Shown piece after piece: positions 1 to 9,583 of a stretch of DNA of 64,000 bases (position 1 is the stretch's first letter; each line of letters starts with the position of its first letter). A program made the position numbers and the translations under genes. Source of the stretch: Bacteroidetes bacterium SW_9_63_38 (GTDB lineage Bacteria; Bacteroidota; Rhodothermia; Rhodothermales; Salinibacteraceae); the NCBI GenBank assembly GCA_003022435.1, contig PXUA01000003.1:166663-230662 (forward strand), in the 5' to 3' direction. The notes below the pieces were generated by a model that worked only from the letters and a program-made list of their open reading frames with translations, was not told the DNA's origin and did not search any database.

Positions 1-752
1 TCCGCCTTCACCTTGAGACGGTCGATGAGGACGAGCAGGCGGTCGCGCCCGTAGCTGTTGACACTGCTGGGCTCCTGCTGGGTGAGGTCGAGGGTCTCCG
101 GCGTTTTTCCCTGTTCCGCTTGCTGCTCGGTGGGGAGGAGCAGGACGCGGTAGAACCCGCGCTCGCGCAGACTTTTCAACTGATCGCGCAGGGCCATGCC
201 GGCCCGCTCGGGGATCGGGGCGCAGAGGTAGAAGCGGCTGCCGTCGCCCAGCTCGTCTTCGAGGGTGAGCGCCACGTCGTGCGGCGAATCTTTGCTCACC
301 GGTGTGCCGCTGACGGGGGAGTACGTGGTGCCGATGCGGGCGAAGAGGAGGCGCAGGTGGTCGTAGATTTCCGTCTGCGTAGCGACGGTCGAGCGCGGGT
401 TGTTGCCCGAGGTTTTCTGCTCGATGGCGATGGCGGGGGCGAGACCTGTAATGAGGTCTGCCTCCGGCTTGTCCATCCGCTCCAGGAACTGGCGCGCGTA
501 GGCGCTCAGGCTCTCCACGTAGCGGCGCTGGCCCTCAGCGTAAATGGTGTCGAAGCAGAGGCTCGACTTGCCGGAGCCGGACGGGCCGGTAAACACGATG
601 AGCTCATTGCGCGGCAGGTCGAGGTCCACGTCCTTCAGGTTGTGCTGCCGCGCCCCGCGGATCACGATGTGGTCCTGCGCCGACTCGCGGGCCGTGACCG
701 ACGCGTTGGCGATGACGGGGTCCTGCGTAGGAATCGATTCGGCGGTGGGCAT
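1..752 (-). CDS. uvrA: UvrA, excinuclease ABC subunit A (N-terminal part, runs off the window)
   Basis: This is the damage-recognition ATPase of nucleotide excision repair, which loads UvrB onto damaged DNA. The first 250 residues are visible. After an extension of about 27 residues comes IVIRGARQHNLKDVDLDLP, then Walker A GPSGSGKSS at residues 56-64, then YAEGQRRYVESLSAYARQF and the DKPE segment, all typical of the first UvrA ATPase domain. The start is the ATG at 750-752. The 3' part, including both zinc modules and the second ATPase half, lies left of position 1. Nothing in the visible part looks damaged. Confidence 0.96.
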   Translation of the reverse strand, partial: MPTAESIPTQDPVIANASVTARESAQDHIVIRGARQHNLKDVDLDLPRNELIVFTGPSGSGKSSLCFDTIYAEGQRRYVESLSAYARQFLERMDKPEADLITGLAPAIAIEQKTSGNNPRSTVATQTEIYDHLRLLFARIGTTYSPVSGTPVSKDSPHDVALTLEDELGDGSRFYLCAPIPERAGMALRDQLKSLRERGFYRVLLLPTEQQAEQGKTPETLDLTQQEPSSVNSYGRDRLLVLIDRLKVKA

Positions 753-1222
753 CGGTGGGCGGTTGGCAGGGCGGTTGACACGAAGGAAGGGCGGCTCTTC
801 TCATCGCCGTGCTCACACCGACGGTTGGGTGTCGGCGTGTGGGAGTGTGTGGGTCTGGGCGTGTGGCGGACGCGAACAATACCGGTACGGTTCAAGCATA
901 CAGAAAACGTGTATGATGAACGACGGGAATTGATGTCGTATTACCGGCGGCCCAAGTGAGACGGGACCTGAACTTTACTCTTGGTTTCGGATTTGCAGGT
1001 CCTCTTCAATTTTCGGTTTCTCCTCCGACAGGAAGCGGCGACGGAAATCTAAGATTCCCTGCCGCATTCTGTTTGCGGCGGCCGGCCTCCTGCCTGAAGG
1101 GGTAGTTCTCACAGGACCGACATGCTACCCAATTTTCGAATGTAGGTTATCGTCCAAAGTTTTCTGTGCGAGCCCCGATTGGTTCGCGTTCGGAAGAGTC
1201 TTCAGCAAGGAGATTTCGAGGA
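753..1222. other. Gene-free stretch between uvrA and the Fic gene
   Basis: This 470-base stretch precedes uvrA and lies downstream of the fic gene. It contains a run of short GTGTGGG/GTGGGAG words around 836-860, similar to words seen beside other genes here. I see no convincing reading frame or RNA gene. Any uvrA promoter or LexA-like site could not be identified with confidence. Confidence 0.4.
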
Positions 1223-2386
1223 TCACTCACGGGTGAAGAGATCGACGTACTCACTGAAGAGGTACCGGCGGTTGCGCTGACGACCCGTCGTCTCCTCCAG
1301 CAAATCCAAGTCTTCGAAGTCGTCGAGGAGGCTGAGGGCTGTGGCGTGCGTGACATCCAGGTGGTCGGTCACGTCCTTTGCGTTGACGAACGGCTGTTGG
1401 TACAGGAGCGTGAGGAGCCGACGCGCATTGCCCGCTTTTCGACCGAGACTCGCTGCCTTCGCTTCCGCGTCCTTACGGAGATCGAGGATTTGGTCGAATG
1501 TGTCTCGCCCCTGTCGGGCCGTTTCTCGCACAGCCACAAGAAAGAATCGGATCCACTGTCCGAGGTCATCCGTCTCTCGCACCCGCGACAGCGACCGGTA
1601 GTAGGCCGACCGGTGCGCGTCGATGTAACTCGACAGGTAAAGTGACGACTGATTCAGAAGTCCCTTGCTGATTAGATACAGCGTAATCAGGAGACGACCG
1701 ATCCGGCCGTCTCCGTCCAAAAACGGATGGATCGTCTCGAACTGGTAGTGGCTGATGGCAATTCGGATCAGGTGAGGAACCTGAATCGCGTCGTTGTGCC
1801 AGAATCTCTCCAGATCGCTCATCAACTCTGGAATGCGATGATGCGGCGGTGGAATGAAGACGGCATCCTCCAGGCTACTACCTCCGATCCAGTTCTGGCT
1901 CTTTCGGTACTCCCCGGGATTTCTGTGTTGTCCGCGCACGTCCTCCATCAGCGTTTCGTGCGTTTGCTTTGGGAGGCGGGTGGAAAGAGGAAGGTCGTCC
2001 AGTGCATCAATGGCCCCCTGCATCGCTCGAACGTAGTTCTGCACCTCGTTCCAGTCTTCCCACCGTTCGGCAGGCACGGCTTCCTCGGGACGAATAGCGT
2101 CTTCCATTTCTGTCCGGGTTCCTTCGATGCGGCTGGACGCGTTTGCTTCTTTGACGACGTGAAGCTGAACGAAGAGATCGATATCGGGAATAATTCGGGA
2201 GAAGGCATTCAGTTCGCTCAGTGCCCGAGCTGCCTCTTCGAGAAGTGTGTTGATCCGTGCGTCGGTCCAGTTCCAACCGTGATTTATTGGCGTCGGGAGA
2301 AAACTTTCGTATTCGGTCTGCTGGCGGGAATGCCCCGCTTCATAATCGTCGAAATAGAGCTCGTCGTTGGGATCCGAGGTTTGCAT
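1223..2386 (-). CDS. Fic family protein, class II (N-terminal inhibitory helix), C-terminal winged helix
   Basis: Fic enzymes transfer AMP (less often other phosphate-containing groups) from a nucleotide to hydroxyl side chains of target proteins. The catalytic motif HPFLDGDGRIGR is at residues 220-231, with the catalytic His and the Arg that binds nucleotide phosphates. SSRIEG at residues 84-89 matches the (S/T)xxxE(G/N) inhibitory helix, whose Glu blocks ATP binding in class II Fic proteins. The last 65 or so residues look like a winged helix-turn-helix, the common Fic_N-Fic-HTH layout of stand-alone bacterial Fic proteins. The 387-residue length is normal. A perfect 8-bp inverted repeat lies 57 bases upstream of the start and may be an autoregulatory site. 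No toxin or antitoxin partner gene is adjacent. The target is unknown. Confidence 0.92.
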   Translation of the reverse strand: MQTSDPNDELYFDDYEAGHSRQQTEYESFLPTPINHGWNWTDARINTLLEEAARALSELNAFSRIIPDIDLFVQLHVVKEANASSRIEGTRTEMEDAIRPEEAVPAERWEDWNEVQNYVRAMQGAIDALDDLPLSTRLPKQTHETLMEDVRGQHRNPGEYRKSQNWIGGSSLEDAVFIPPPHHRIPELMSDLERFWHNDAIQVPHLIRIAISHYQFETIHPFLDGDGRIGRLLITLYLISKGLLNQSSLYLSSYIDAHRSAYYRSLSRVRETDDLGQWIRFFLVAVRETARQGRDTFDQILDLRKDAEAKAASLGRKAGNARRLLTLLYQQPFVNAKDVTDHLDVTHATALSLLDDFEDLDLLEETTGRQRNRRYLFSEYVDLFTRE

Positions 2387-2442
2387 GTCAGAGAGACGTG
2401 AAGGCGAGCGACAGCGGAGTTGTCAGACAATCGAACGTAGCT

Positions 2443-2465
2443 AAAATAACTGTCATTGTTATTTT
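2443..2465. promoter_or_regulatory. Perfect inverted repeat upstream of the Fic gene (candidate operator)
   Basis: AAAATAAC (2443-2450) and GTTATTTT (2458-2465) are a perfect 8-bp inverted repeat with a 7-base spacer. They sit in the AT-rich part of the divergent region between fic and the sugar dehydrogenase gene. The position and AT-richness suit a regulator site. Binding by the Fic winged helix is only inference. Confidence 0.4.
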
Positions 2466-2710
2466 GACTTCATCTCCGAATTTGAAATAAAAAGGCAAAA
2501 CGAACTGTTTCGGTGGAGGCAGCACCAATTTTCCTTCATCCAGCGCGGTGGACATCGGACGCGAGAATTTCAATCCGGAACAGAAAACGAGAAATGTCCT
2601 CCGCGGAATCAGCGTGCAATCCATCACGCGCTGGGAACGGGATCGGCGGATGAGGCGTGCAGCAATACTGGGCATCTCGACGCTCTTCCTACATGACTTT
2701 CGTCCCTTCT

Positions 2711-3886
2711 ATGCGCACTCTCATCGGCGTTCTGTCCCTCGTTCTCTGTGCCTGCGCTTTCAGTGAGGAGCCGGACGACACGACCTCCGATCCGCCGTCG
2801 GTGGACGACACCGTCGTTCTGGACCGCGTTGAGTCGGAAGAGGCGACGTTCCGTGTGGTGCGGACGGTCAAAAACCTCGAACACCCGTGGGGAGTGGACT
2901 GGCTGCCGGACGGGCGTACACTCATCACGGAGCGCCCCGGGAAACTGCGCGTCGTGGACGAGGGCACGGTCACGACGCTTTCGGGGCTGCTCGACATCTG
3001 GGTCGGCGGGCAGGGCGGACTGCTCGACGTAGCCGTCCCGCCCGACTACGAGGAGACCGGCTGGATCTACTTCACGTATTCGACCTCCGGGAAGGGCGCG
3101 AAGGGGACCGCACTGGCGCGGGCGAAGCTCAACGGAGCGTCGCTCACCAGCGTCGAGGAGCTCTACCGGCAGTTTCCGTTCGTGGACGCAAGCATCCACT
3201 TCGGGGCGCGCATCTCGTTCTCGGACGACGGCACCGTGATCGTCACACTGGGGGAGCGCGGGCAGCGTCAGGCCGATAGCGACATCGGCGCGCAGGACTC
3301 GACCAACACCATCGGCACCACGATTCGCCTGAACCGGGACGGCTCGGTGCCAACGGACAATCCGTTCGTGGGGCGCGACGACGTGCCGGATGAGGTCTAC
3401 TCCTACGGGCACAGAAACCAGCAGGGGATGGACATTCGTCCGGAGACCGGCGCCATTTGGCAACACGAGCACGGCCCGCACGGGGGGGACGAACTGAACC
3501 TCGTTCAGCCGGCCGAGAACTACGGCTGGCCCGCCGTCACGTACGGGGACGAGTACACGCCGCCGCACCTGGAGATTGGGGGCACTGAGGCGCCCGGCAT
3601 GACGCAGCCGGTCGAGTATTGGGATCCCTCGCCTGCCTTTTCGGGCATGACTTTTTACACTGGCAACAAGCTTCCGAACTGGAAACACCACCTCTTCATG
3701 GGCGCGCTTGCCCATCAGAAAGTGCTGCGCGTGACGCTGGACGGGAAGACGGTCACCCACCAGGAAGAGTTGCTGGAGGGCGAACTGGGACGCATCCGCG
3801 ACGTGGCGACGGGGCCGGACGGCTCCCTCTATCTGTTGACCGATGCCTCCAACGGCGGGCTCTACCGTTTGGAGCCCGTCGAGTGA
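2711..3886 (+). CDS. PQQ-dependent aldose sugar dehydrogenase (soluble GDH/YliI family), exported lipoprotein
   Basis: Members of this six-bladed propeller family oxidise aldose sugars with pyrroloquinoline quinone in the periplasm. The sequence has the family hallmarks: LEHPWGVDWLPDGRTLITER near the mature start, SIHFGARISFSDDG with the probable catalytic His, VYSYGHRNQQG, HEHGPHGGDELN and a C-terminal blade RIRDVATGPDGSLYLLTD. The start at 2711 gives a hydrophobic signal ending in VLCAC, a plausible though not ideal lipobox, followed by an acidic linker. ATGs at 2657 (in frame) and 2693 would add residues before the signal peptide. No PQQ synthesis genes are seen nearby, so cofactor supply is unknown. 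Confidence 0.9.
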   Translation: MRTLIGVLSLVLCACAFSEEPDDTTSDPPSVDDTVVLDRVESEEATFRVVRTVKNLEHPWGVDWLPDGRTLITERPGKLRVVDEGTVTTLSGLLDIWVGGQGGLLDVAVPPDYEETGWIYFTYSTSGKGAKGTALARAKLNGASLTSVEELYRQFPFVDASIHFGARISFSDDGTVIVTLGERGQRQADSDIGAQDSTNTIGTTIRLNRDGSVPTDNPFVGRDDVPDEVYSYGHRNQQGMDIRPETGAIWQHEHGPHGGDELNLVQPAENYGWPAVTYGDEYTPPHLEIGGTEAPGMTQPVEYWDPSPAFSGMTFYTGNKLPNWKHHLFMGALAHQKVLRVTLDGKTVTHQEELLEGELGRIRDVATGPDGSLYLLTDASNGGLYRLEPVE

Positions 3887-4079
3887 TGAGCTGGGATCAA
3901 TAACGGCAGTGTCGGAGCGCGGGGCCGTCCGCAGCGGCTGAGAAGCCCTTTTCAAGTCCGCGCGAGCACTTGCAAAACGGCAATCGGCCTCTTTACTTGC
4001 ACCAATCTGCCGTCACCGATTTTTTAGAGCAAGGGCGACAGGTGCAAGACCGCTTCTTTCCCGACCCGGTACCGCGCGC

Positions 4080-7000
4080 ATGTATCTCAGCAAGCTGGAG
4101 CTGCAGGGGTTCAAGAGCTTTGCCGACGACACGACGCTCACCTTCGACCCCGGTGTGACGACCATCGTGGGGCCCAACGGGTGCGGCAAGTCCAACATTG
4201 TCGACGCCATCCGCTGGGTTATCGGCGAGCAGCGGCCTACGGTGCTCCGCTCCGAGAAGATGGAAAACCTCATCTTCAACGGCACCTCCGACCGGCGGCC
4301 CCTGGGCATGGCGGAGGTCCAGCTCACCATTGAGAACACCGAAGGCGTGCTGCCCACGGAGTACTCCGAAGTCACGATCGGGCGGCGCCTCTTCCGCGAC
4401 AGCACCTCGGAGTACCTGATGAACGGCACGCAGTGCCGCCTCAAAGACATCACCGACCTGTTCATGGACACGGGGATGGCGGCCGATGCCTACTCGGTCA
4501 TCGAGCTGAAGATGGTCGACGAGCTGGTGTCCGGCTCCACGGAGGATCGCCGACGCATGTTCGAGGAGGCGGCCGGCATCACACGCTACAAGATGCGCCG
4601 GCGGCAGGCCCTCCGCAAGCTCGACAACACGCAGACCGACCTCGACCGCATCCGCGATCTCACCGACGAGGTGAGCACGCAGGTCGAGCGCCTGCAGCGC
4701 CAGGCCGAGAAGGCGAAAAAATACAACGGGGCCGAGGAGACGCTGCGTCGCCTGGAGCTGTTGCTGTCGCAGGTCGAGTACGACCGGCTCGTCGAGAACA
4801 AGGAGGCGCGTCGGCAAAAGGAGCAGGAGCACGCCGAGCGGGCCGAGGCGCTGGAAGAACAGGAGGCGGAGACAGAAGCTCGGCTCTCCGAGCTCCGAGA
4901 CACGCTGGAGCAGCGCGAGCAGACGCTTCGGGAGCGCCGCGAGGCGCTCCAGGAGCACCGGGCGCAGGTGCGTGAGCTGGAGGCCGACCAGCGCCTGCAG
5001 CGCGAGCGCCTAAACCGGGCCCGCAGCGACCGCGACGAGGCCCAGGAGGCCCAGGAAGAGGCCCTGGCGCAACGCGAGGAGCTGGCCGACGAGATTCAGC
5101 GCCTGGAAGGTACCATCGAGCAGGCGCGACCCGAGCTGGAGGAGGCGGAGGCGACCCTGGAGGCGGCCCGCGAGGAACGAGACGAGGCCCAGGCCGCGGC
5201 GGCCGAGTGGCGCGAGCGCGTGCAAGAGCTTCGTCAGAAGGCCGAGCAGGCCGCCGACGAACAGGCGGAGCGGCGGCGCCGGCTCGACCGGCATACGAAC
5301 CGTCAAGAGATGCTGGAAGACGAACAGGAACGGGTGGCCGAGCAGCTGGAGGAACTGGAGGGGAAGGCCGACGCGATCGGCGAGCGCATCGCGCAGGCGC
5401 AGCGCCGCCGGGCGGACGCGCAGGACGAGTTGCAGGAGGCTCAGTCGGCCCTCGAAGAGGCGGAGGCGGAATACGAAGACCGACAGGCGGCCCTGGACGA
5501 GGCTACCGACCGGTTGCAGGAGCTGGAGCGGCAGCGTGACGCCGCCGAGGCGGAGGTGGATCTGCTGGAGGGCCTCGTGTCGAGCTACGACGAGCTGTCG
5601 GATGCTGTGCAGTACCTGGCCGAGGACGGCGCGCTCGGCGACCTGAAAACGGTGGCCGACGTGCTGACCTGCGACGACGACCTCCGGGTGGCGCTCGACG
5701 CGGCCCTCGGTGACCTCGCGTCCTGCATTGTCGTGAGGACCGCCGACGAGGCGCGAGCCGCGATTCGGCAGCTGCGCGACGCCGACGAGGGACAGGCCTC
5801 ATTCCTTGTTCTCGACCACCTGCCGGACACCGTCCCGAATGGCGCGGCCCCCGACGGTACCACCTCGCTCCGCGACGCGGTGCGCACCACCGACGCCGCC
5901 TACGACGCCCTTGCCGATGTGGTGTTGCACGACTGCTACCTCACCGACACACTCGAGGACGCCGAGGCGGTCGCTGGGTGCGCCGACACGTCGGGCCGTA
6001 TTTTTGCCGAGACGGGCGAGTGGGTCGACGGGCGCGGGGTGGTCAAGGGCGGCAGCCGCACCGAGAACGTATCGCCCGCCGCCAGCCGGCTAGGCCGCCG
6101 CGAGCAGCTGCAGCGGACCCAGGAGCAACTGGACGAGGCCCGGCAGGCCTGCGCCGAGCAGGAGGACACGGTCGAGGCGGCGCGGGCGGCACTGGACGCC
6201 GTGGACCGGGAAGCGCCGCGCGCCGCGGTGGACGAGGCCGAGGAGGTGCTGTCGGACGCGGAGACGGCCCTCGAACGGCTCCGCTACGACCAGGAGTCGA
6301 TCGACGAGCGGCGCACCGAACTGCGGGAGCGCGCCGAGGAGATTGAGGCGGAGCGGGCCGAGCACGCCGAGCAGACCGAGACGCTGCGGCAGCAGGGCGA
6401 GGAGGGGCAGCAGCGGGTCGAGGCCCTGCGCACGGAGCGGGCGGAGGCGGAGGAGTCGTTGGAGGCCGCTGAGAAGCGCGAGCGGGAGGCCGTCGATGCC
6501 TTCAGCGACGCCAACGTGGCGGCCGTCGAGGCGCGCAACCGGCTGGAAAACCTGGAGCAGGACCTGGAGCGGGCCTACGAACGGATCGACGAGATCGACG
6601 AGAGCACCGAGCGCCGCACGCAGAAGATCGCGGAGTACGAGGGGACCATCGACGAGGCACTCGACGCCCAGACCGAGCTCGACGAGCGCATCGAGGCGAT
6701 CCGCGAGGAACGGGAGGCTCACGACGACAAGGTCGAGGCCGCCGAGACGGCCCTGCAAGACACGAAATCCGAGATTGCAGAGGTGGGGTCCGAGCTCCAG
6801 TCCCTCCGACAGGAGCGGGAATCCGCGCTCAACCAGAAAAACGAGGCCGCCGTCGAGCTGGCGGAGGTCGAGACGCGCATCCAGGACGTGTACGAGAGTG
6901 TGGAGGCGGATTTCGAACGGGATCTGTCAGACAACCCGGTCGAGGTCCCCGACGACTTCGACGAAAAAGAGGCGCAGTCGGAGGTCAAGAGCCTACGCGG

Positions 7001-7631
7001 CACGATCAACGCACTGGGCGACGTGAATCCGCTGGCGCTCGAAGAATACGAGGAGGAGAAGGAGCGCCTCGACTTTCTGCAGGAGCAGAAGGCGGACCTG
7101 GAGGAGGCGGAGGAAACGCTGCTCGAAACCATCGAAGAGATCAATGAGACCGCCGCCGAGCGCTTCTTCGAGACCTTCGACGAGATCAAAGACAGCTTCG
7201 GTGACATCTTTACGGAGCTCTTCGGGGAGGGGGCGACGGCGGAGCTCAAGCTGGAGGACCCGGACGATCCCATCGACTCGCCCATTGAGATCATCGCCAA
7301 GCCGCGCGGCAAGCGGCCCGTGACGCTCGATCAGCTCTCCAGCGGCGAGAAGGCGCTCACGGCCACGGCCCTGTTGTTTTCGATTTACCTCGTCAAGCCG
7401 AGCCCGTTCTGCGTGCTCGATGAGGTAGATGCCCCTCTCGACGACGCCAATGTGGAGCGCTTCATGAGCCTCGTCCGCCGCTTTGAGACCGACACGCAAT
7501 TCGTGCTCGTCACCCATAATCAGCGCACGATGGCGCTCTCGGATCGCATGTACGGCGTCACGATGGAGGAGCAGGGCGTCTCGAAGCTCGTCGGCGTCGA
7601 ATTCGACGAGGCGATGGAGTTGACGCAGTGA
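4080..7631 (+). CDS. smc: SMC chromosome segregation/condensin ATPase
   Basis: SMC forms the core of the bacterial condensin that compacts and segregates the chromosome together with ScpA/ScpB. The 1183 residues include the N-terminal Walker A GPNGCGKSN (31-39), a long acidic heptad-rich coiled coil (about 170-500), a hinge (about 500-670, with a GEWVDGRGVVKGGS segment), the returning coiled coil, and the C-terminal ABC signature LSSGEKALTA (about 1086-1095) with Walker B CVLDEVDAPLDD. The length is typical. scpA and scpB are not adjacent. The gene stands alone, 193 bases after the sugar dehydrogenase gene, and is followed by an inverted-repeat region. Confidence 0.97.
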   Translation: MYLSKLELQGFKSFADDTTLTFDPGVTTIVGPNGCGKSNIVDAIRWVIGEQRPTVLRSEKMENLIFNGTSDRRPLGMAEVQLTIENTEGVLPTEYSEVTIGRRLFRDSTSEYLMNGTQCRLKDITDLFMDTGMAADAYSVIELKMVDELVSGSTEDRRRMFEEAAGITRYKMRRRQALRKLDNTQTDLDRIRDLTDEVSTQVERLQRQAEKAKKYNGAEETLRRLELLLSQVEYDRLVENKEARRQKEQEHAERAEALEEQEAETEARLSELRDTLEQREQTLRERREALQEHRAQVRELEADQRLQRERLNRARSDRDEAQEAQEEALAQREELADEIQRLEGTIEQARPELEEAEATLEAAREERDEAQAAAAEWRERVQELRQKAEQAADEQAERRRRLDRHTNRQEMLEDEQERVAEQLEELEGKADAIGERIAQAQRRRADAQDELQEAQSALEEAEAEYEDRQAALDEATDRLQELERQRDAAEAEVDLLEGLVSSYDELSDAVQYLAEDGALGDLKTVADVLTCDDDLRVALDAALGDLASCIVVRTADEARAAIRQLRDADEGQASFLVLDHLPDTVPNGAAPDGTTSLRDAVRTTDAAYDALADVVLHDCYLTDTLEDAEAVAGCADTSGRIFAETGEWVDGRGVVKGGSRTENVSPAASRLGRREQLQRTQEQLDEARQACAEQEDTVEAARAALDAVDREAPRAAVDEAEEVLSDAETALERLRYDQESIDERRTELRERAEEIEAERAEHAEQTETLRQQGEEGQQRVEALRTERAEAEESLEAAEKREREAVDAFSDANVAAVEARNRLENLEQDLERAYERIDEIDESTERRTQKIAEYEGTIDEALDAQTELDERIEAIREEREAHDDKVEAAETALQDTKSEIAEVGSELQSLRQERESALNQKNEAAVELAEVETRIQDVYESVEADFERDLSDNPVEVPDDFDEKEAQSEVKSLRGTINALGDVNPLALEEYEEEKERLDFLQEQKADLEEAEETLLETIEEINETAAERFFETFDEIKDSFGDIFTELFGEGATAELKLEDPDDPIDSPIEIIAKPRGKRPVTLDQLSSGEKALTATALLFSIYLVKPSPFCVLDEVDAPLDDANVERFMSLVRRFETDTQFVLVTHNQRTMALSDRMYGVTMEEQGVSKLVGVEFDEAMELTQ

Positions 7632-7633
7632 TC

Positions 7634-7722
7634 GTGATGCGTGAGGAGTAATGCGTGAAGAGTGAGGTGGGCGTAGGCAGCCTATCGCAAATCACCAGCA
7701 GCCTCACGTATTACGCATCACG
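7634..7722. repeat. Inverted-repeat region between convergent genes (possible bidirectional terminator)
   Basis: GTGATGCGTGAGG begins at 7634, and CCTCACGTATTACGCATCAC at 7702-7721 is largely its reverse complement. The arms could fold into a long stem in the gap between smc and the convergent gene on the other strand. The same GCGTGA/TCACGCAT word recurs as a tandem repeat at 61999-62040. There is no clear U-tract, so a terminator role is only likely. Confidence 0.5.
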
Positions 7723-7728
7723 TTTCAT

Positions 7729-8127
7729 TCAGTGAGGAAAGTCCCCCTCCGGCACGTGGTCGCGCAGTACGTCGTGCGCGAACCCTTCGGCACCGGAGGC
7801 GACGGCGCTGACACGCTCGCGTAGCACGTACATCGACCAGGCGCCCTGCAGGAGCGTATTCAGAGCATGAAGCGCAGCCTCGTCGAGCACGATGTCCATC
7901 GTGCCGCCCTTGTGCCCGGCTTGAAGCGTCCACTCGTCCTGGCCCTCGGCATCGGCCACCCGGCGCCAGGCGTGGTGAACGGTGTCGACCAGGACCTCCA
8001 GTTCCTCCTCGTCGAGCCGCAGCGTGTGGTCTCGGAATTGGATCTGCACGCGCGATCCGGGCTCACAGAGCCGAATGTGGCCGCACTGGGTTGAAAACAG
8101 GCAATTGGGACCGTGAAGGTTGTGCAT
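7729..8127 (-). CDS. Hypothetical protein, 132 aa
   Basis: I do not recognise the family. The protein starts MHNLHGPNCLFSTQCGHIR and is acidic and soluble, with no signal peptide or membrane segment. Its middle, VQIQFRDHTLRLDEEELEVL, and the later VLDEAALHALNTLLQGAWSMY look like a compact alpha/beta domain. The start at 8127 was chosen because coding character begins there; an upstream in-frame start would add about 20 residues of poor composition. It is convergent with smc. Confidence 0.7.
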   Translation of the reverse strand: MHNLHGPNCLFSTQCGHIRLCEPGSRVQIQFRDHTLRLDEEELEVLVDTVHHAWRRVADAEGQDEWTLQAGHKGGTMDIVLDEAALHALNTLLQGAWSMYVLRERVSAVASGAEGFAHDVLRDHVPEGDFPH

Positions 8128-8313
8128 GGCAGAATGGGCACCAGTAGACAGACGTACGGATCGGTGACCCAGAATTATTTGGACCAATTATAAACAGAAC
8201 ACACCTGCACACTATTACTCAGAGGGATCACGTGCAAGCCCGTCTGGACGGAGTTGCGTGAAGATATTATGCAGGTGGATCCGTTTCGCTGCGGGATCGC
8301 AGCTGACGCAGCA

Positions 8314-9378
8314 CTACGTGTCTGCTGCGAGGGGATGGAGCATTTCGGCGACCGCTCGGGCCTGTCGGCGTGCCCGTTCGCCGGTCTTGACCCCTTCCAC
8401 GCCGATGGCATCTCCGATGCCGAATACGTTGTCGAATCGTTTGTGACGAAAGGTGTCGGGCGCAATGTTCATGTATCCCTTCAGGGGGCCGTTCCGGTAG
8501 GCCAGGCCACTTTCTTCAAGCAGGGAGGGCGGGCGCATGGGAGGCACCACGTGCAGTAGATCGTAGGGCAGCACCGCTTCGCTTTGAGAGTTGCCCTTTG
8601 TTACACTGAAGACTGCCTCCTGCTTTTCGGGACGCACGTCGACCAGTTCGTAGCCGGTGTACACGTGGAGGTCTTCCCGTGCGGCTTCCCGGGTCATCAG
8701 ATCGGCGTAGGGATCGCCCGCCAGGTCGGGCTGGGCGGCTGTCGTAAAGTAGAGCTCCGTCTGGTCGCGCACGCCGGTATCGCGCCATACGGATTCGGCG
8801 TTTCGGAGAATTTGCAGCGGCGCGTCGCCGCCCTTGAAGGGCGTAGAAGGGGCCGTAAAGAGGGCGCGCCCCCCTTCGAAGGTCTGAATCATTTCCCAGG
8901 TGCGTTCGGCCTGTTCGTAACCGTAGGCGCTGCAGATGCCGTGGCGGCCCAGGTGTTCTTTCAGGTGCCGAATGCGATCCCAGTGCGTTTCTGTGCCGAG
9001 GGCCACCAGCAGGTAGTCGTAGCCGATGCAGGAGCCGTCGGCCAGGGTGATCGTGCGTGCCTCCGGGGAAATGCGCGCAGCCTGCTGTTGATACCACGTG
9101 ACACCGGTCGGCACCTGAAGGATCTCGCGCGATCGGGTCTGTTCTTTCTCCAGGCCGTCCGTGCCCACGCGCACCCAGGCCGGCTGGTCGTAGTGGTACT
9201 CCGACGGTTCGACGAGGGTGATGTGCGGCGTCAGGGATGTATCGCGAAGGGCCTCAAGGACCGTGAGACCGGCCTCCCCGCCCCCGAGAATGACGATTCG
9301 ATGGAAGGCCGACGGGGAGGGGGCGGCCGAGGGAGAGGCCGGACGGGGGGAGGAGGACGATGCGTTGGAGGACGACAT
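8314..9378 (-). CDS. Sulfide:quinone reductase-like flavoprotein, C-terminally shortened and lacking one catalytic Cys
   Basis: This two-dinucleotide-binding-domain flavoprotein is closest in pattern to type II (mitochondrial-like) sulfide:quinone oxidoreductase. It has the FAD motif IVILGGGEAGLTVLEAL, GICSAYGYEQAERTW, the VRPEKQEAVF strand, LLHVVPPMRPPSLLEES and NVFGIGDA. The Cys in GICSAY matches one redox cysteine of the family. The second, normally in a GIGDCxNLPTSKT context, is Ala here (GIGDAIGVEGVKTG). The protein stops about 20 residues later, so the usual C-terminal 50-60 residues that help quinone and membrane binding are absent. No continuation is seen in other frames. It may be a different activity, for example a pyridine nucleotide-disulfide oxidoreductase relative, or a decayed gene. 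The start at 9378 follows a low-complexity Ser/Pro/Ala tail. Confidence 0.75.
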   Translation of the reverse strand: MSSSNASSSSPRPASPSAAPSPSAFHRIVILGGGEAGLTVLEALRDTSLTPHITLVEPSEYHYDQPAWVRVGTDGLEKEQTRSREILQVPTGVTWYQQQAARISPEARTITLADGSCIGYDYLLVALGTETHWDRIRHLKEHLGRHGICSAYGYEQAERTWEMIQTFEGGRALFTAPSTPFKGGDAPLQILRNAESVWRDTGVRDQTELYFTTAAQPDLAGDPYADLMTREAAREDLHVYTGYELVDVRPEKQEAVFSVTKGNSQSEAVLPYDLLHVVPPMRPPSLLEESGLAYRNGPLKGYMNIAPDTFRHKRFDNVFGIGDAIGVEGVKTGERARRQARAVAEMLHPLAADT

Positions 9379-9583
9379 GGGACGAGCGGAGCAAGACAAG
9401 GGGAACGGCGGGGGAGCGCACGAGTGGCCTGGGGGCGACGGTGCGCGGAACGATATACGAGTACGAATCTGTCTGTTCTGTTTCACGGACGAGGATTGGT
9501 ACTGTGCCGGAGCAATTGCGGTCTCCACCGGAGAGGCTTTGATTGTAGGGTGCGTCCTGCTTTGCTGTGGTGTCTTTGTTCTC

